64,000 nt of DNA, taken from Actinospineispora spinosispora DSM 44797 (lineage in GTDB: Bacteria; Actinomycetota; Actinomycetes; Mycobacteriales; Pseudonocardiaceae). How positions within the stretch are numbered: position 1 is the stretch's first letter; every line of letters starts with the position of its first letter. Below the pieces are notes generated by a model. It had not been told where the DNA came from, searched no databases, and saw only the letters and a list, made by a program, of their open reading frames with translations. The position numbers were made by a program, and so were the translations under genes. This document shows, piece by piece, positions 35,699 through 44,933 of the stretch. The stretch covers positions 310,001 to 374,000 of the forward strand of contig NZ_KE386835.1 of the NCBI RefSeq assembly GCF_000429025.1. Direction: 5' to 3'.

Positions 35699-36538
35699 TC
35701 ACGGCTCCGGGAAGTCGGTGTCCAGCGAGACCTTCTCCCAGGCGGCCAGATCGGCGAGCTGGGACTCCAGCTTGGCCCGGATGCGGGTCACCGCCGCCGG
35801 ACCCAGCGGCAGGCGCAGCGGCGACGACTCGTCGCGCACGGCGGCGATGATCGCTTCGGCCGCCTTCCTCGGGTCGCCCGGCTGGTTGCCGTTCTGCTCC
35901 GAGAACCGCTCCCGCAGCGACCCGGCCGGCGTGCCCCGGTAGTCGTCGATCGGCTCGGCGAACTCCATCGAGCGGCCGGCGAAGTCGGTCCGGAACGGCC
36001 CGGGCTCGACGATCGTCACCCGAATCCCGAACGGCGCGACCTCGCCCGCGAGTGCCTCGGACATCCCTTCCAGCGCGAACTTCGACGTGCCGTACAGCGC
36101 GTGGCCGGGGTTGGCCACCACGCCGCCGACCGAGGACATCTGCACGATGTGGCCGCGACGGCGCGCACGCAGGTGCGGCAGCACCGCGCGGGTCACCGCG
36201 AGCACACCGAACACATTGGTGCCCAGAACGCGCCGAATCTGCTCGTCGGACAGTTCTTCCAGCGCACCGACCAGGCCATGGCCGGCATTGTTGACCAGTA
36301 CGTCGATCGCACCGGCCCGGTCGATGGCCTCGGCGACCGAGGCTCGCACCTGGGCCGGGTCGGTCACGTCGAGCGGCAGCCGGATCACGTCGTCGGGCCC
36401 GTCGCCACGCAGGTCGTCGAGACTGGCGACGTCCCGGGCGGTGGCGACCACCCGGGCGCCGTGGTCGAGGACGGTCTCGGCGAGAACCCGTCCGAGTCCG
36501 GTCGAGGCCCCGGTAATGAACCACACGGAAGCTGTCAT
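35699..36538 (-). CDS. Short-chain dehydrogenase/reductase
   Basis: A 279-residue classical-type SDR with 'ITGASTGLGRVLAET' (cofactor), 'VNNAGHG', the Ser in 'QMSSVGG' and the 'YGTSKFA' Tyr/Lys pair. The wording is that of broad-substrate SDRs often annotated as oxidoreductases of ketones or lipids. It is divergent from a LysR gene with 79 bases between, so that LysR protein probably controls it. Substrate unknown. Confidence 0.9.
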   Translation of the reverse strand: MTASVWFITGASTGLGRVLAETVLDHGARVVATARDVASLDDLRGDGPDDVIRLPLDVTDPAQVRASVAEAIDRAGAIDVLVNNAGHGLVGALEELSDEQIRRVLGTNVFGVLAVTRAVLPHLRARRRGHIVQMSSVGGVVANPGHALYGTSKFALEGMSEALAGEVAPFGIRVTIVEPGPFRTDFAGRSMEFAEPIDDYRGTPAGSLRERFSEQNGNQPGDPRKAAEAIIAAVRDESSPLRLPLGPAAVTRIRAKLESQLADLAAWEKVSLDTDFPEP

Positions 36539-36572
36539 GCAGCCATCATGTCCTTAGCAACGCTCAGAAGTC

Positions 36573-36585
36573 CAAGACCGTCTTG
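36573..36585. promoter_or_regulatory. Candidate LysR operator between SDR and lysR
   Basis: CAAGACCGTCTTG has perfect 6-base arms about one central base. It lies in the middle of the 79-base divergent region, 33 bases from the lysR start and 35 from the SDR start, so one bound protein could affect both promoters. Confidence 0.45.
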
Positions 36586-36617
36586 CTCTCACACTCATAA
36601 CCAGAAACGATGAATCG

Positions 36618-37514
36618 GTGGAGCTACGCCAGTTCGTCTACTTCGATGCGGTGGTCCGCCACGGTGGGTTCACCCGCGCGGCCGAGCAGCTGCGGGTGGC
36701 GCAGCCGGCGGTGTCCGCGCAGCTGCGCAAGCTGGAGGCCGAGCTCGGCGTGACGCTCCTGGAACGCACCACCCGGCGGGTACGGCTGACCAGGGCGGGC
36801 GAGCTCGTGCTGGGCCGCGCCCGGCGGGTGTTCGAGGAGCTGGACGGGGTCCGGGACGATCTGGCGCTGCTCGCGGGTGAGCTGCGCGGGCGCGTCCGGA
36901 TCGGCTCGATCCAGGCGACCGGGCCGTTCCGGCTCGCCGAGGCACTCGCCGCGTTCCACCGCGAGTTCCCCGATGTGGAGCTGTCGTTGACGGCCGGGCG
37001 CCTCGCCCAGCTGATCACCGACCTGGACGACGACGTGATCGACCTGGCGATCGGCCCGCTGCCGGGTGGACGGTTCGACCGGATCGTCGAGCACCCGCTG
37101 TTCGACGACGAGCTGGTGCTGATCACCGCGCCGGAGCACCCGCTGGCGGGGCGCGACGGGCTGCCCCTGAGCGCCGTCCGCGACGAGGTGTTCGCCTGCC
37201 TCCCCGCCGAGAGCGGACTGCGCCGCAGACTCGACGACGCATGTGCGGCCGCCGGTTTCGCCCCGACCGTGCGCTACGAGACGACCATCGTGCCGCAGCT
37301 GCGCGAGCTGGTCAGCCACGGTCTCGGCGTCGCGCTGCTGGCCCGTTCGGTCGCCGAAGCACCCGGCCCGCAGGTGGCGGTCCACCCGATCTCACCGTCG
37401 CCGATCAGCCGCCCGGTCGGCGTGCTGCACCTGCGCGACCGGCCGCTCGGCCCCGCCGCGCGCCGATGCCACCGGTTCCTGACCGACTGGGCAGACGCCG
37501 GTAAACGGCCTTAA
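36618..37514 (+). CDS. LysR-family regulator, divergent from the SDR gene
   Basis: A 298-residue LysR protein with 'LRQFVYFDAVVRHGGFTRAA' region and 'QPAVSAQLRKLEAELG' as the helix-turn-helix, followed by the two-lobed effector domain. GTG 36618 is the family-consistent start (V/M-E-L-R-Q-F). Likely controls the SDR gene through the palindrome between them. Confidence 0.9.
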   Translation: MELRQFVYFDAVVRHGGFTRAAEQLRVAQPAVSAQLRKLEAELGVTLLERTTRRVRLTRAGELVLGRARRVFEELDGVRDDLALLAGELRGRVRIGSIQATGPFRLAEALAAFHREFPDVELSLTAGRLAQLITDLDDDVIDLAIGPLPGGRFDRIVEHPLFDDELVLITAPEHPLAGRDGLPLSAVRDEVFACLPAESGLRRRLDDACAAAGFAPTVRYETTIVPQLRELVSHGLGVALLARSVAEAPGPQVAVHPISPSPISRPVGVLHLRDRPLGPAARRCHRFLTDWADAGKRP

Positions 37515-37605
37515 GCGTGTGCAAAGGTTCCTCGCTCACCCCTCGGACGCTCGATAAAGTCCGGACGGAACACCGGCGCGGACACACGACGAAGCGAGCG
37601 CGCAC

Positions 37606-38130
37606 ATGAGCATCACGACCGGAGACACCGTCGCGTTTGTCGATGCCGAGGGCATCACCTGGTTCGGCATCGCCAAGGGCGAGGTCCAGTCGACCGCACC
37701 GTGGCCGGTGATCCGAGTCCAGATCGGTAGCCGAATCCAGCAGGTCCCGGCGCGCGACGTCATCGCGTGGCCCACCCCGGACGCGATCGCGGAGCGGCGC
37801 AGACCTCCCGCTCAGCGGCGGCCCGTCCGTCGGGCGCCCGGGCTCGACCTGGGCGACAAGGTGGCCACGACCGAACCACTCGGCCGCCGCTGGCGCCGCA
37901 TTCGCGCCGGCGCGCTCGGACTCGTCATCGGCCGTGTCGGCCCGACCGAGTTCGTCGTCCAGTTCACCACCGGCCACACCGCGACCGCACACGCTCATCA
38001 GCTCGTGCCGTACTCGCCACCGATCCCGGCCGAGTTAGCGCCGAGACCCGCCCGGGTTCCGGCCCCGCGCACCGACACTTCCGAGCGGAAGTGTCAGGGT
38101 TCGGCAACAAGACCTGTCTACGGGACCTGA
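37606..38130 (+). CDS. Protein of unknown function with two small beta-barrel-like segments
   Basis: I do not recognise this 174-residue protein. Two similar beta-rich parts ('GDTVAFVDAEGITWFGIAKGE' region and 'GDKVATTEPLGRRWRRIRAG' region) resemble KOW/SH3-type barrels and are joined by an Arg/Pro-rich linker. There is no signal peptide or membrane helix. A 9-base-pair hairpin (GACACTTCC/GGAAGTGTC, 38074-38095) lies inside the last part of the frame, and the final residues look non-native, so the true C-terminus may be uncertain. Confidence 0.6.
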   Translation: MSITTGDTVAFVDAEGITWFGIAKGEVQSTAPWPVIRVQIGSRIQQVPARDVIAWPTPDAIAERRRPPAQRRPVRRAPGLDLGDKVATTEPLGRRWRRIRAGALGLVIGRVGPTEFVVQFTTGHTATAHAHQLVPYSPPIPAELAPRPARVPAPRTDTSERKCQGSATRPVYGT

Positions 38131-38187
38131 GCACCGGATACCGTGCCAGACTCCCTTCGGATGTCGTTCGGTGAGACGGGAGTGATC

Positions 38188-38973
38188 ATGGGTTCGACGG
38201 TGACCGTCAACAACGGCCAGCGGCTGCACTACGTGGACCACGGTGGTGCCGGTCCGGTCGTGGTGCTGCTGCACGCCTTCCTGATGGACACCGACATGTT
38301 CGCCCCTCAGGTCGCAGAGCTGGGCCGCGACTTCCGGCTCATCACGGTCGACGAACGCGGCCACGGCGAGACCCCCGCCGCCGGACCGTTCGACTACTGG
38401 GACGTCGCGCGGGACGTCCTCGCGCTGTTGGACGAGCTGAACATCGGGCGGGCCGCGGTCGTCGGCACCAGCCAGGGCGGGTTCGTCGCGATGCGGATGG
38501 CGCTGCTGGCCCCGGATCGCATCTCGGCGCTGACCCTGCTCGGCACGTCCGCCGCGGCCGAGGTCGCGGAGATCGCCGACAACTACCGGGGCCTGGCGAA
38601 GACCTGGGCGGCGAAAGGCCCGGCCGAGCAGCTGCTCGACACGGTCGCCACGATCTGCCTCGGCGACATGCCGGCGCGGGACTGGAAGACCAAGTGGCGC
38701 GCGGTCTCCGGTGAACGCCTCGGGCGCATCATGGACACCCTGGTCAGCCGTGACGGGCTGCTCGACCGGCTCGGCGAGGTGCGCTGCCCGGTGTTGGTCC
38801 TGCACGGTTCGGCGGACGTCGCCTACCCGGTGTGCCGGGGTGCCGAGATCGTCGAGTCGGTGCCGCACGCCGAGCCGCTGGTCGTCGTCGACGGCGGCGC
38901 GCACTTCCTGAGCCTGACCGACGCGGGCGCCGTGAACCCCCACCTGCGCGCCTTCCTCACCAAGCACGCCTGA
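38188..38973 (+). CDS. Alpha/beta hydrolase
   Basis: A 261-residue hydrolase of the 3-oxoadipate enol-lactonase/haloperoxidase-like type. The catalytic triad is Ser95 ('GTSQGG'), Asp210 ('HGSADVAYP') and His239 ('GGAHFLS'), with the oxyanion segment 'LLHAFLMD'. ATG 38188 follows GGGAG at 7 bases; an upstream in-frame start at 38143 has no site. The closest functional guess is a lactone or ester hydrolase; the partner pathway is not evident. Confidence 0.88.
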   Translation: MGSTVTVNNGQRLHYVDHGGAGPVVVLLHAFLMDTDMFAPQVAELGRDFRLITVDERGHGETPAAGPFDYWDVARDVLALLDELNIGRAAVVGTSQGGFVAMRMALLAPDRISALTLLGTSAAAEVAEIADNYRGLAKTWAAKGPAEQLLDTVATICLGDMPARDWKTKWRAVSGERLGRIMDTLVSRDGLLDRLGEVRCPVLVLHGSADVAYPVCRGAEIVESVPHAEPLVVVDGGAHFLSLTDAGAVNPHLRAFLTKHA

Positions 38974-39128
38974 GGGCCCCGCTCGTCACCCTTCCGGACC
39001 AGCGGCTCGGCCTGAACCTGAGCATTACGGCCGTAGCCCTCAGTTTCGCCGCTGTCGTCGCGCTGAGCCTTCGGCGCGTCCCGCGCGGCCAGTAGCCTTC
39101 TCGCCGTAGCGGCAGGAAGAGACTGAGC

Positions 39129-39998
39129 ATGGAGCTGCGGCAGCTGCGGTACTTCGTCACGGTCGCGGAGGAGCTGCACTTCGGACGGGCGGCCGAGCGG
39201 CTCAACATCGTGCAGCCCGCCGTGAGCCAGCAGATCCGGCGGCTGGAGCGCGACCTGGGCGTCGAGCTGTTCGACCGGACCCCTCGGCGGGTCAGGTTGA
39301 CGACCGACGGTGAACGCTTCCTTCCCGAGGCGCGCGCGACGCTCGCCGCTGCGCAGCGGGCGCGTGAGTCGGTCGGCGCCGGTGGCACGACCATCCAGCT
39401 CGGCACCAGCGAGGGACTCGGCGACCATCTGGGCCGGGTGCTCGCCTCGATGGCCACGCTGATGCCGGGCCTGACCGTCGAGCTGGAGTACGCGAGCACG
39501 CGAGCCAGACTGGACCGGGTCCGCGCCGGGAGCCTGGACGCGACCTACGTCCGGGGGATCGCGCAGAGCCCTGAGCTGCGACTCATCCCGGTGTGGGAGG
39601 ACCGCATCGTCGCCGCGCTACCGGCGGGCCATCCGCTGGCCGAGCAGGCCACGGTGGAACTGGCCGGTCTCGCCGACCTCACCCTGCGCCTCACCGACCG
39701 CACGGCGAACCCGCCGCTGTTCGACCAGGTCATGTCGGCCTGTCACGACTCCGGGTTCACCCCGACGCTCGGGCCGCCGTCGAACGGCCTGCAGAACAGC
39801 CTCGCGCTGATCGGTGCCGACGCCACGTCGTGGACGCCGGTGTACGACTCGCACTCGCGCGTCCTGCGCCACCCGATGATCGCGTTCCGGCCGACCCGCC
39901 CCGCGCTGGCGATCACCACCTACCTCGCGGTGCCCTCCTCGGGCAGGCCGCCGTGGCTCAACCCGCTCATCCAGGCCAGCCGCGATCACGATTCGTGA
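39129..39998 (+). CDS. LysR-family transcriptional regulator
   Basis: A 289-residue LysR protein: 'LRQLRYFVTVAEELHFGRAA' region, 'QPAVSQQIRRLERDLG', then the effector domain. The 'LHFGRAAERLNIVQPAVS' wording is like the BenM/CatM and hydrogen-peroxide-type groups. It lies after the hydrolase and before a tautomerase in the same direction, so it may regulate these small neighbours. Confidence 0.9.
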   Translation: MELRQLRYFVTVAEELHFGRAAERLNIVQPAVSQQIRRLERDLGVELFDRTPRRVRLTTDGERFLPEARATLAAAQRARESVGAGGTTIQLGTSEGLGDHLGRVLASMATLMPGLTVELEYASTRARLDRVRAGSLDATYVRGIAQSPELRLIPVWEDRIVAALPAGHPLAEQATVELAGLADLTLRLTDRTANPPLFDQVMSACHDSGFTPTLGPPSNGLQNSLALIGADATSWTPVYDSHSRVLRHPMIAFRPTRPALAITTYLAVPSSGRPPWLNPLIQASRDHDS

Positions 39999-40090
39999 TC
40001 GCTGCCAGCTCGGAGTGCACCTTGGTCGGGCCGTCGATCCGCGATGGACTTCTCCCTGTCAGCAACACCACCGAGTACCGGGAGCAGGAC

Positions 40091-40273
40091 ATGCCGATCG
40101 TCACCATCCAGCAGGGCCCGCGCAGCATCGAGCTTAAGCGTGAGCTGGTCAAGCAGGTCACCGACGCGTTCGTGAGCTCGCTGTCCATCCCCGCCGAGGC
40201 GGTGCAGGTGTGGATTCACGAGGTCCCCACGGACAGCTGGGCAGCGGCGGGGAAGCTGATCGCCGACAAGTAG
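40091..40273 (+). CDS. 4-oxalocrotonate tautomerase-family protein
   Basis: A 60-residue protein, exactly the size of this family. It begins Met-Pro, so removal of Met exposes the catalytic N-terminal Pro1, and it continues 'IVTIQQGPRSIELKRELVK'. Such enzymes form hexamers or trimers of dimers and convert enols to keto forms, for example 2-hydroxymuconate. ATG 40091 follows GGGAGCAGG. A 72-base palindrome begins 10 bases after the stop. Confidence 0.88.
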   Translation: MPIVTIQQGPRSIELKRELVKQVTDAFVSSLSIPAEAVQVWIHEVPTDSWAAAGKLIADK

Positions 40274-40283
40274 GCACGGACTC

Positions 40284-40355
40284 GACTTCGCAGAGCTTCA
40301 CGTCGCGTCGCAGACACTGCAGTGTCTGCGACGCGACACGAGCCTCTGCGAGGCG
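40284..40355. repeat. 72-base CTGCAG-centred palindrome, copy A
   Basis: Two 36-base arms centred on CTGCAG with 7 mismatches, all in the outer part; the inner GTCGCGTCGCAGACACTG is perfect. It lies between the convergent tautomerase and SIS genes and probably terminates both transcripts. Confidence 0.8.
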
Positions 40356-40399
40356 GCGCGAACGGGGCTGTTGGGGTGCCAGGCGCGGCGTGTGCTCTC

Positions 40400-41362
40400 T
40401 CAGAGAGTGACCGTCTTCCAGGGCTCTCGGCCGGGGACGTCCCTGCCGAAGGTGTCGGGGTTCGTACCCAGGGACCCCGCCGCGTCCAGGGCTATGCGTT
40501 GGACGGCCGCCGTCAGGGGGAAGATCGACAGGGGTTCGCTCAGGTCGTGGTTCATGATCGTCGTGGTCGGGACGCCCGCCTGCTCGGCGGCCTTCGCGAT
40601 GTCCCGGGTGCGCTGGGACTGCGAGCCGCCGCCGTCCAGGCACACCAGGTGGTCGTTCGCCCGCAACGCCACCGACGGGCCGTGCAGGAACTGCTCGACC
40701 GACAGTCCCTCGGTCGCCACGTAGGCCGCCTCACGGATCTTGAGCGCCCCTTCGGCGGCGGTCCACTGGTTGATCCCGGCGCCGATCAGCTCGATCAGCC
40801 GCTCGGGCGGTGTCACCGAGGGCGAGGTGTCGACGGCGGCCTGCACGACCTTCGGGATGTCCGCGAGCGAGCCGAGGTCCGCGCCGAGCGCCTCGGCGAG
40901 CTGGGCGTGGCGCAGCAACGCGGCGAGGTGGCTCGCGGTGTATGCGGCGGAGGTCTCCTTCGGCACGGTGCGCAGGTCGGCCTCGGCCGCGTCCAGCCCG
41001 CTGATCCGCACGACGTCCAGGCCACGCTCGCCGGCCAGGGTGATCGCCTCGGCGGTGAACCGCTTGGCGCCGGTGTGGGTCATGGCGACCACCACGTCGA
41101 CGTCGTCGAGCAACGCGGCCTCGGTCGCCACGTCGACCGACTGCGCCGCGCTCGCCGTCGTCCCCGAGCGGCGCAACAACGCGGCTCCCTGCGCCGCGGC
41201 GTGCCAGCTCGTGCCGGTGCCGATCACCAGCACCCGCCGCCCGGCGAGGCGTTCCGAGACCGCCGCGACCGGACCGGGTTCCGCGATGAGCTGCGCGAGC
41301 GCGGCGGACTGTCCGCTCATGGTCGCCCACATCCTGCTGTCGGCGGCTGCTGGGGCTGACAT
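40400..41362 (-). CDS. SIS-domain sugar isomerase-like protein
   Basis: A 320-residue protein with two SIS domains like the isomerase half of GlmS: 'VLVIGTGTSWHAAAQGA' and 'VVAMTHTGAKRFTAEA' in the first, 'EGLSVEQFLHGPSVAL' and 'DHLVCLDGGGSQSQRT' in the second. No glutaminase domain is present. It should bind a phosphosugar and may act as a deaminase/isomerase or regulator. ATG 41362 is 6 bases after GAGGAG; an ATG two codons earlier has no spacing. Divergent from csoR. Confidence 0.85.
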   Translation of the reverse strand: MSAPAAADSRMWATMSGQSAALAQLIAEPGPVAAVSERLAGRRVLVIGTGTSWHAAAQGAALLRRSGTTASAAQSVDVATEAALLDDVDVVVAMTHTGAKRFTAEAITLAGERGLDVVRISGLDAAEADLRTVPKETSAAYTASHLAALLRHAQLAEALGADLGSLADIPKVVQAAVDTSPSVTPPERLIELIGAGINQWTAAEGALKIREAAYVATEGLSVEQFLHGPSVALRANDHLVCLDGGGSQSQRTRDIAKAAEQAGVPTTTIMNHDLSEPLSIFPLTAAVQRIALDAAGSLGTNPDTFGRDVPGREPWKTVTL

Positions 41363-41485
41363 CACCATCTCCTCACGTCCGGGTACCTGAGCAGGACGGT
41401 AGGGAGTCGGCGGGCCCGGCGCCCAGGTCCAGTTCGCCGGGACTCCAGCAGTCCACTCCATCAGATACCCAACCGCGGTATCGTA

Positions 41486-41509
41486 TTAACCCTAGGGGGG
41501 TATGGTACG
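41486..41509 (+). promoter_or_regulatory. CsoR operator
   Basis: The segment reads ACCCTAGGGGGGTATGGTA, the G-tract pseudo-palindrome typical of CsoR sites in front of copper-efflux operons. It lies 34-57 bases upstream of the csoR start, where it would cover a promoter. CsoR binding here is expected to be relieved by Cu(I). Confidence 0.75.
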
Positions 41510-41542
41510 TTCGAGTCGTCGGATGATCGGAAGGGGCGGACC

Positions 41543-41824
41543 GTGAACGGGTACGCGGAGGACAAGGACTCGTATCTCAAGCGCATGCGCAAGATCGAGG
41601 GCCAGGTCAGGGGTATCGCCCGGATGATCGAGACCGACCAGTACTGCATCGACGTACTGACCCAGGTCTCCGCCGCGACGAAGGCCCTCGAGGCGGTCGC
41701 CCTCGGGCTGCTCGACGAGCACCTCAAACACTGCGTCGTCGAGGCGGTCGCGGAAGGCGGTCTCGTCGCCGACCGGAAGGTCGCCGAGGCGAGCGCCGCG
41801 ATCGCGCGCCTGGTCAGGTCCTGA
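41543..41824 (+). CDS. csoR: Copper-sensing repressor CsoR
   Basis: A 93-residue all-helical repressor. The Cu(I) ligands Cys35, His60 and Cys64 are present with the same spacing as Mycobacterium tuberculosis CsoR (Cys36, His61, Cys65). GTG 43 bases after the G-tract operator follows AAGGGGCGG. It should repress its own operon, which includes the exported His-rich protein and CopA, until cytosolic copper rises. Confidence 0.93.
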   Translation: MNGYAEDKDSYLKRMRKIEGQVRGIARMIETDQYCIDVLTQVSAATKALEAVALGLLDEHLKHCVVEAVAEGGLVADRKVAEASAAIARLVRS

Positions 41825-41832
41825 GCGATCCG

Positions 41833-42714
41833 ATGAACACCGCAACCCGACTCGCCACCTACGCCGCCGCGCTCGCGGTGGTCGCGGGCATCGGCGCCAC
41901 GATCGGCTCCGCCGTCGGTCCGCTCAGGACCACCCCGGCGGCGGCGGAATCGCACTCGGCGGGCGCGCACAGCCACGGGTCCTCCTCGGCCGTCACCCAG
42001 CTGCCGGGCGGGCTCGCCTCGCACAGCAGCGGCTACACGTTCGAGCCGGTCGCCGCCGCACCGGGCACCTTCGCCTTCCGGATCCTCGGGCCGAACGGGG
42101 CACCGCACACGGCGTTCGACATCGAGCACGACAAGCTCATGCACCTCATCGTGGTGCGCCGCGACACCACCGGCTTCCAGCACGTCCACCCTCAGATGGC
42201 GCCGGACGGCACCTGGACCGTTCCGCTGACGTTGCCGGCGGGCGGCAGCTATCGCGCCTTCGCCGACTTCGTGCCCGCCGGACGGCTCGGACTGACGTTG
42301 GGTGTCGACCTCGCGGTGCCCGGTGACTTCCAGCCGGTCACCCACCAGCCGAGCCGCGTCTCGGAGGTGGACGGCTACCAGGTGAGCCTCGACGGCACGC
42401 TGACACCGGGGCGGGTGTCCCCGCTGACCGTGACCGTGCGCAAGGACGGCCGCGCGGTCACCGACCTGCAGCCCTACCTCGCCGCGTACGGGCACCTCGT
42501 CGCGTTGCGCGAGGGCGACCTCGCCTACCTGCACGTCCATCCGGACGGCGCGCCCGGCGACGGTCACACGCTCCCCGGACCGAGCATCAGGTTCGACACC
42601 GAGGTACCCACCACCGGCAGTTATCGGCTGTTCCTCGACTTCTCCCACGGCGGCGCGGTGCACACCGCGACGTTCACCGTGAGTACCACCGAGACCGAGG
42701 GAGGAACACGGTGA
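41833..42714 (+). CDS. Exported His-rich protein of the copper operon
   Basis: A 293-residue protein with an N-terminal signal or anchor ('YAAALAVVAGIGATIGSAVG') and an exported body. It has an internal duplication: 'HDKLMHLIVVRRDTTGFQHVHP' region and 'YGHLVALREGDLAYLHVHP' share the pattern H-L-x-V-x-R, then H-V-H-P. Further His residues cluster near residues 45-60 (HSAGAHSHG). It sits between csoR and copA, overlapping copA by 4 bases. A role in extracytoplasmic copper binding or delivery is likely but inferred. Confidence 0.8.
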   Translation: MNTATRLATYAAALAVVAGIGATIGSAVGPLRTTPAAAESHSAGAHSHGSSSAVTQLPGGLASHSSGYTFEPVAAAPGTFAFRILGPNGAPHTAFDIEHDKLMHLIVVRRDTTGFQHVHPQMAPDGTWTVPLTLPAGGSYRAFADFVPAGRLGLTLGVDLAVPGDFQPVTHQPSRVSEVDGYQVSLDGTLTPGRVSPLTVTVRKDGRAVTDLQPYLAAYGHLVALREGDLAYLHVHPDGAPGDGHTLPGPSIRFDTEVPTTGSYRLFLDFSHGGAVHTATFTVSTTETEGGTR

Positions 42715-44933
42715 GCACCACCGAACAGCACACCGTCACCGACATCGAGCTGGCCATCGAGGGCATGACCTGCGCCTCCTGTGCCAACCGCATCGAACGC
42801 AAGCTCAACAAGCTCGACGGCGTCACCGCGACGGTCAACTACGCGACCGAGAAGGCCCGCGTCCTCGCGCCCACCGGTGTCGACCCGTCGACGCTGCTCG
42901 CCCAGGTCGAGGCCGCCGGCTACCACGCTGCCCTGCCCGAAACGACAGCGCCCGAGCCGGAGGCCGAGGCGGCGGACCCGGCGCGCACCCGGCTGCTGGT
43001 CAGTGCGGTGCTGTCGGTGCCGGTCATCGCACTGGCCATGGTCCCGGCTCTGCAGTTCACCTACTGGCAGTGGATTTCCCTGGTGCTGGCCGCGCCGGTC
43101 GTGGTGTGGGCGGCGCTGCCGTTCCACCGGAGCGCGTGGATGAACCTGCGCCACGGCGCTGCGGGCATGGACACGCTGATCTCGATGGGCGTACTGGCCG
43201 CGTTCGGCTGGTCGCTCTACGCGCTGCTGTTCGGCACGGCGGGCACGCCGGGCATGGTCCACGCGTTCGAGCTGACCATCGCGCCCGGTGACGGTGCCGC
43301 GAACATCTATCTCGAGGTCGCGGCGGGTGTCACGACGTTCATCCTCGCCGGCCGGTACTTCGAGTCCCGGTCCAAGCGTCGTGCTGGCGCCGCGCTACGT
43401 GCACTGCTGGAACTGGGCGCGAAGGACGTCGCCGTGCTGCGGACCGTCGACGGCCAGGTCGTCGAACAGCGGATCCGCATCGAGCAGCTCGCGGTCGGCG
43501 ACCGGTTCGTGGTGCGTCCCGGCGAGAAGATCGCCACCGACGGGACCGTCGAGGAGGGCAGCTCCGCGGTGGACGCGAGCATGCTCACCGGCGAGTCGGT
43601 GCCGGTGGAGGTCCGCGAGGGCGACACCGTCGTCGGCGCGACCGTCAACGCGGGCGGCCGGCTCGTGGTGGTGGCCACCCGGGTCGGCTCGGACACCCAG
43701 CTCGCCCAGATGGGCAGGCTCGTCGAGGAGGCGCAGACCGGCAAGGCCGCCGTGCAACGGCTCGCGGACCGCATCTCCGGGGTCTTCGTCCCGATCGTCA
43801 TCGCGCTCGCCGTCGGCACGCTCGCGTTCTGGCTGGGCGCGGGAGCCGACGCGGCCACGGCGTTCACCGCCTCGGTCGCCGTACTGATCATCGCCTGCCC
43901 GTGCGCGCTCGGGCTCGCCACTCCGACGGCGCTGCTGGTCGGCACCGGGCGCGGCGCCCAGCTCGGCATCCTGATCAAAGGCCCGGAGGTGCTGGAGTCC
44001 ACCCGGCGGGTGGACACCGTCGTGCTCGACAAGACCGGCACCGTCACCGCGGGCCGGATGAGTCTGATCGCGGTCCACAGCGGCGACACCGACGAGGACG
44101 TGGCACTGCGCCTGGCCGGCGCCGTGGAGAGCGCGTCCGAGCACCCGATCGCGGCCGCGATCGCGCGGGACGCCGAGGAGCGGGTCGGGCCGCTTCCCCG
44201 GGTCACCGACTTCGCCAACTCCGAAGGGCTCGGGGTGCGCGGGACGGTCGAGGGCCACGCGGTGGTCGTCGGTCGCCCTGCGCTGCTGGACGAACCGCTG
44301 TCCCCCGAGCTCGACGCCGCGAAGACCGAGGCCGAGTCCTTGGGGCACACCGCGGTCGTGGTCGCGTGGGACGGCGCCGCGCGGGCCGTGCTGGTCGTCG
44401 CGGACACCATCAAGCCCAGCTCGGAGCGGGCGATCGCCACGTTGCGCGATCTCGGGCTGCGGCCGGTGCTGCTCACCGGCGACAACACGGCGTCGGCACA
44501 GGCGGTCGCGGCCGTGGTCGGCATCGACGAGGTGATCGCCGAGGTGCTGCCCGCCGACAAGGTCGACGTGGTCAAGCGGCTGCAGGAACAGGGCAAGGTC
44601 GTCGCCATGGTCGGCGACGGGGTGAACGACGCCGCCGCGCTCGCCCAGGCCGACCTGGGCATCGCCATGGGAACCGGCACCGACGTGGCGATCGAGGCCA
44701 GCGACATCACCCTGACCAGGGGCGACCTGTCCGCCGCCGCCGACGCGATCCGGCTGGCCAGGCGCACGCTTGGCACGATCAGGGGCAACCTGTTCTGGGC
44801 GTTCGTCTACAACCTGGCGGCGCTGCCGCTCGCCGCGATGGGCCTGCTCAACCCGATGATCGCCGGGGCGGCCATGGCGTTCAGCTCGGCATTCGTCGTG
44901 GCCAACAGCCTGCGCCTACGCTCCTTTCGCTAG
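42711..44933 (+). CDS. copA: Copper-exporting P1B-type ATPase CopA
   Basis: A 740-residue Cu(I) pump. An N-terminal metal-binding domain has Cys21 and Cys24 ('GMTCASC'). Eight membrane helices include the intramembrane 'ACPCALG' (about residue 395). The phosphorylation site is Asp440 region 'DKTGT', the nucleotide His is in 'SEHPIAAA', the hinge is 'GDGVND', and the TM7-8 signatures 'YN' and 'MAFSSAFVVANSLRL' mark the Cu(I) class. It exports Cu(I) across the membrane under CsoR control. The 3' end overlaps the convergent MBL gene by 18 bases. Confidence 0.95.
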   Translation: MSTTEQHTVTDIELAIEGMTCASCANRIERKLNKLDGVTATVNYATEKARVLAPTGVDPSTLLAQVEAAGYHAALPETTAPEPEAEAADPARTRLLVSAVLSVPVIALAMVPALQFTYWQWISLVLAAPVVVWAALPFHRSAWMNLRHGAAGMDTLISMGVLAAFGWSLYALLFGTAGTPGMVHAFELTIAPGDGAANIYLEVAAGVTTFILAGRYFESRSKRRAGAALRALLELGAKDVAVLRTVDGQVVEQRIRIEQLAVGDRFVVRPGEKIATDGTVEEGSSAVDASMLTGESVPVEVREGDTVVGATVNAGGRLVVVATRVGSDTQLAQMGRLVEEAQTGKAAVQRLADRISGVFVPIVIALAVGTLAFWLGAGADAATAFTASVAVLIIACPCALGLATPTALLVGTGRGAQLGILIKGPEVLESTRRVDTVVLDKTGTVTAGRMSLIAVHSGDTDEDVALRLAGAVESASEHPIAAAIARDAEERVGPLPRVTDFANSEGLGVRGTVEGHAVVVGRPALLDEPLSPELDAAKTEAESLGHTAVVVAWDGAARAVLVVADTIKPSSERAIATLRDLGLRPVLLTGDNTASAQAVAAVVGIDEVIAEVLPADKVDVVKRLQEQGKVVAMVGDGVNDAAALAQADLGIAMGTGTDVAIEASDITLTRGDLSAAADAIRLARRTLGTIRGNLFWAFVYNLAALPLAAMGLLNPMIAGAAMAFSSAFVVANSLRLRSFR

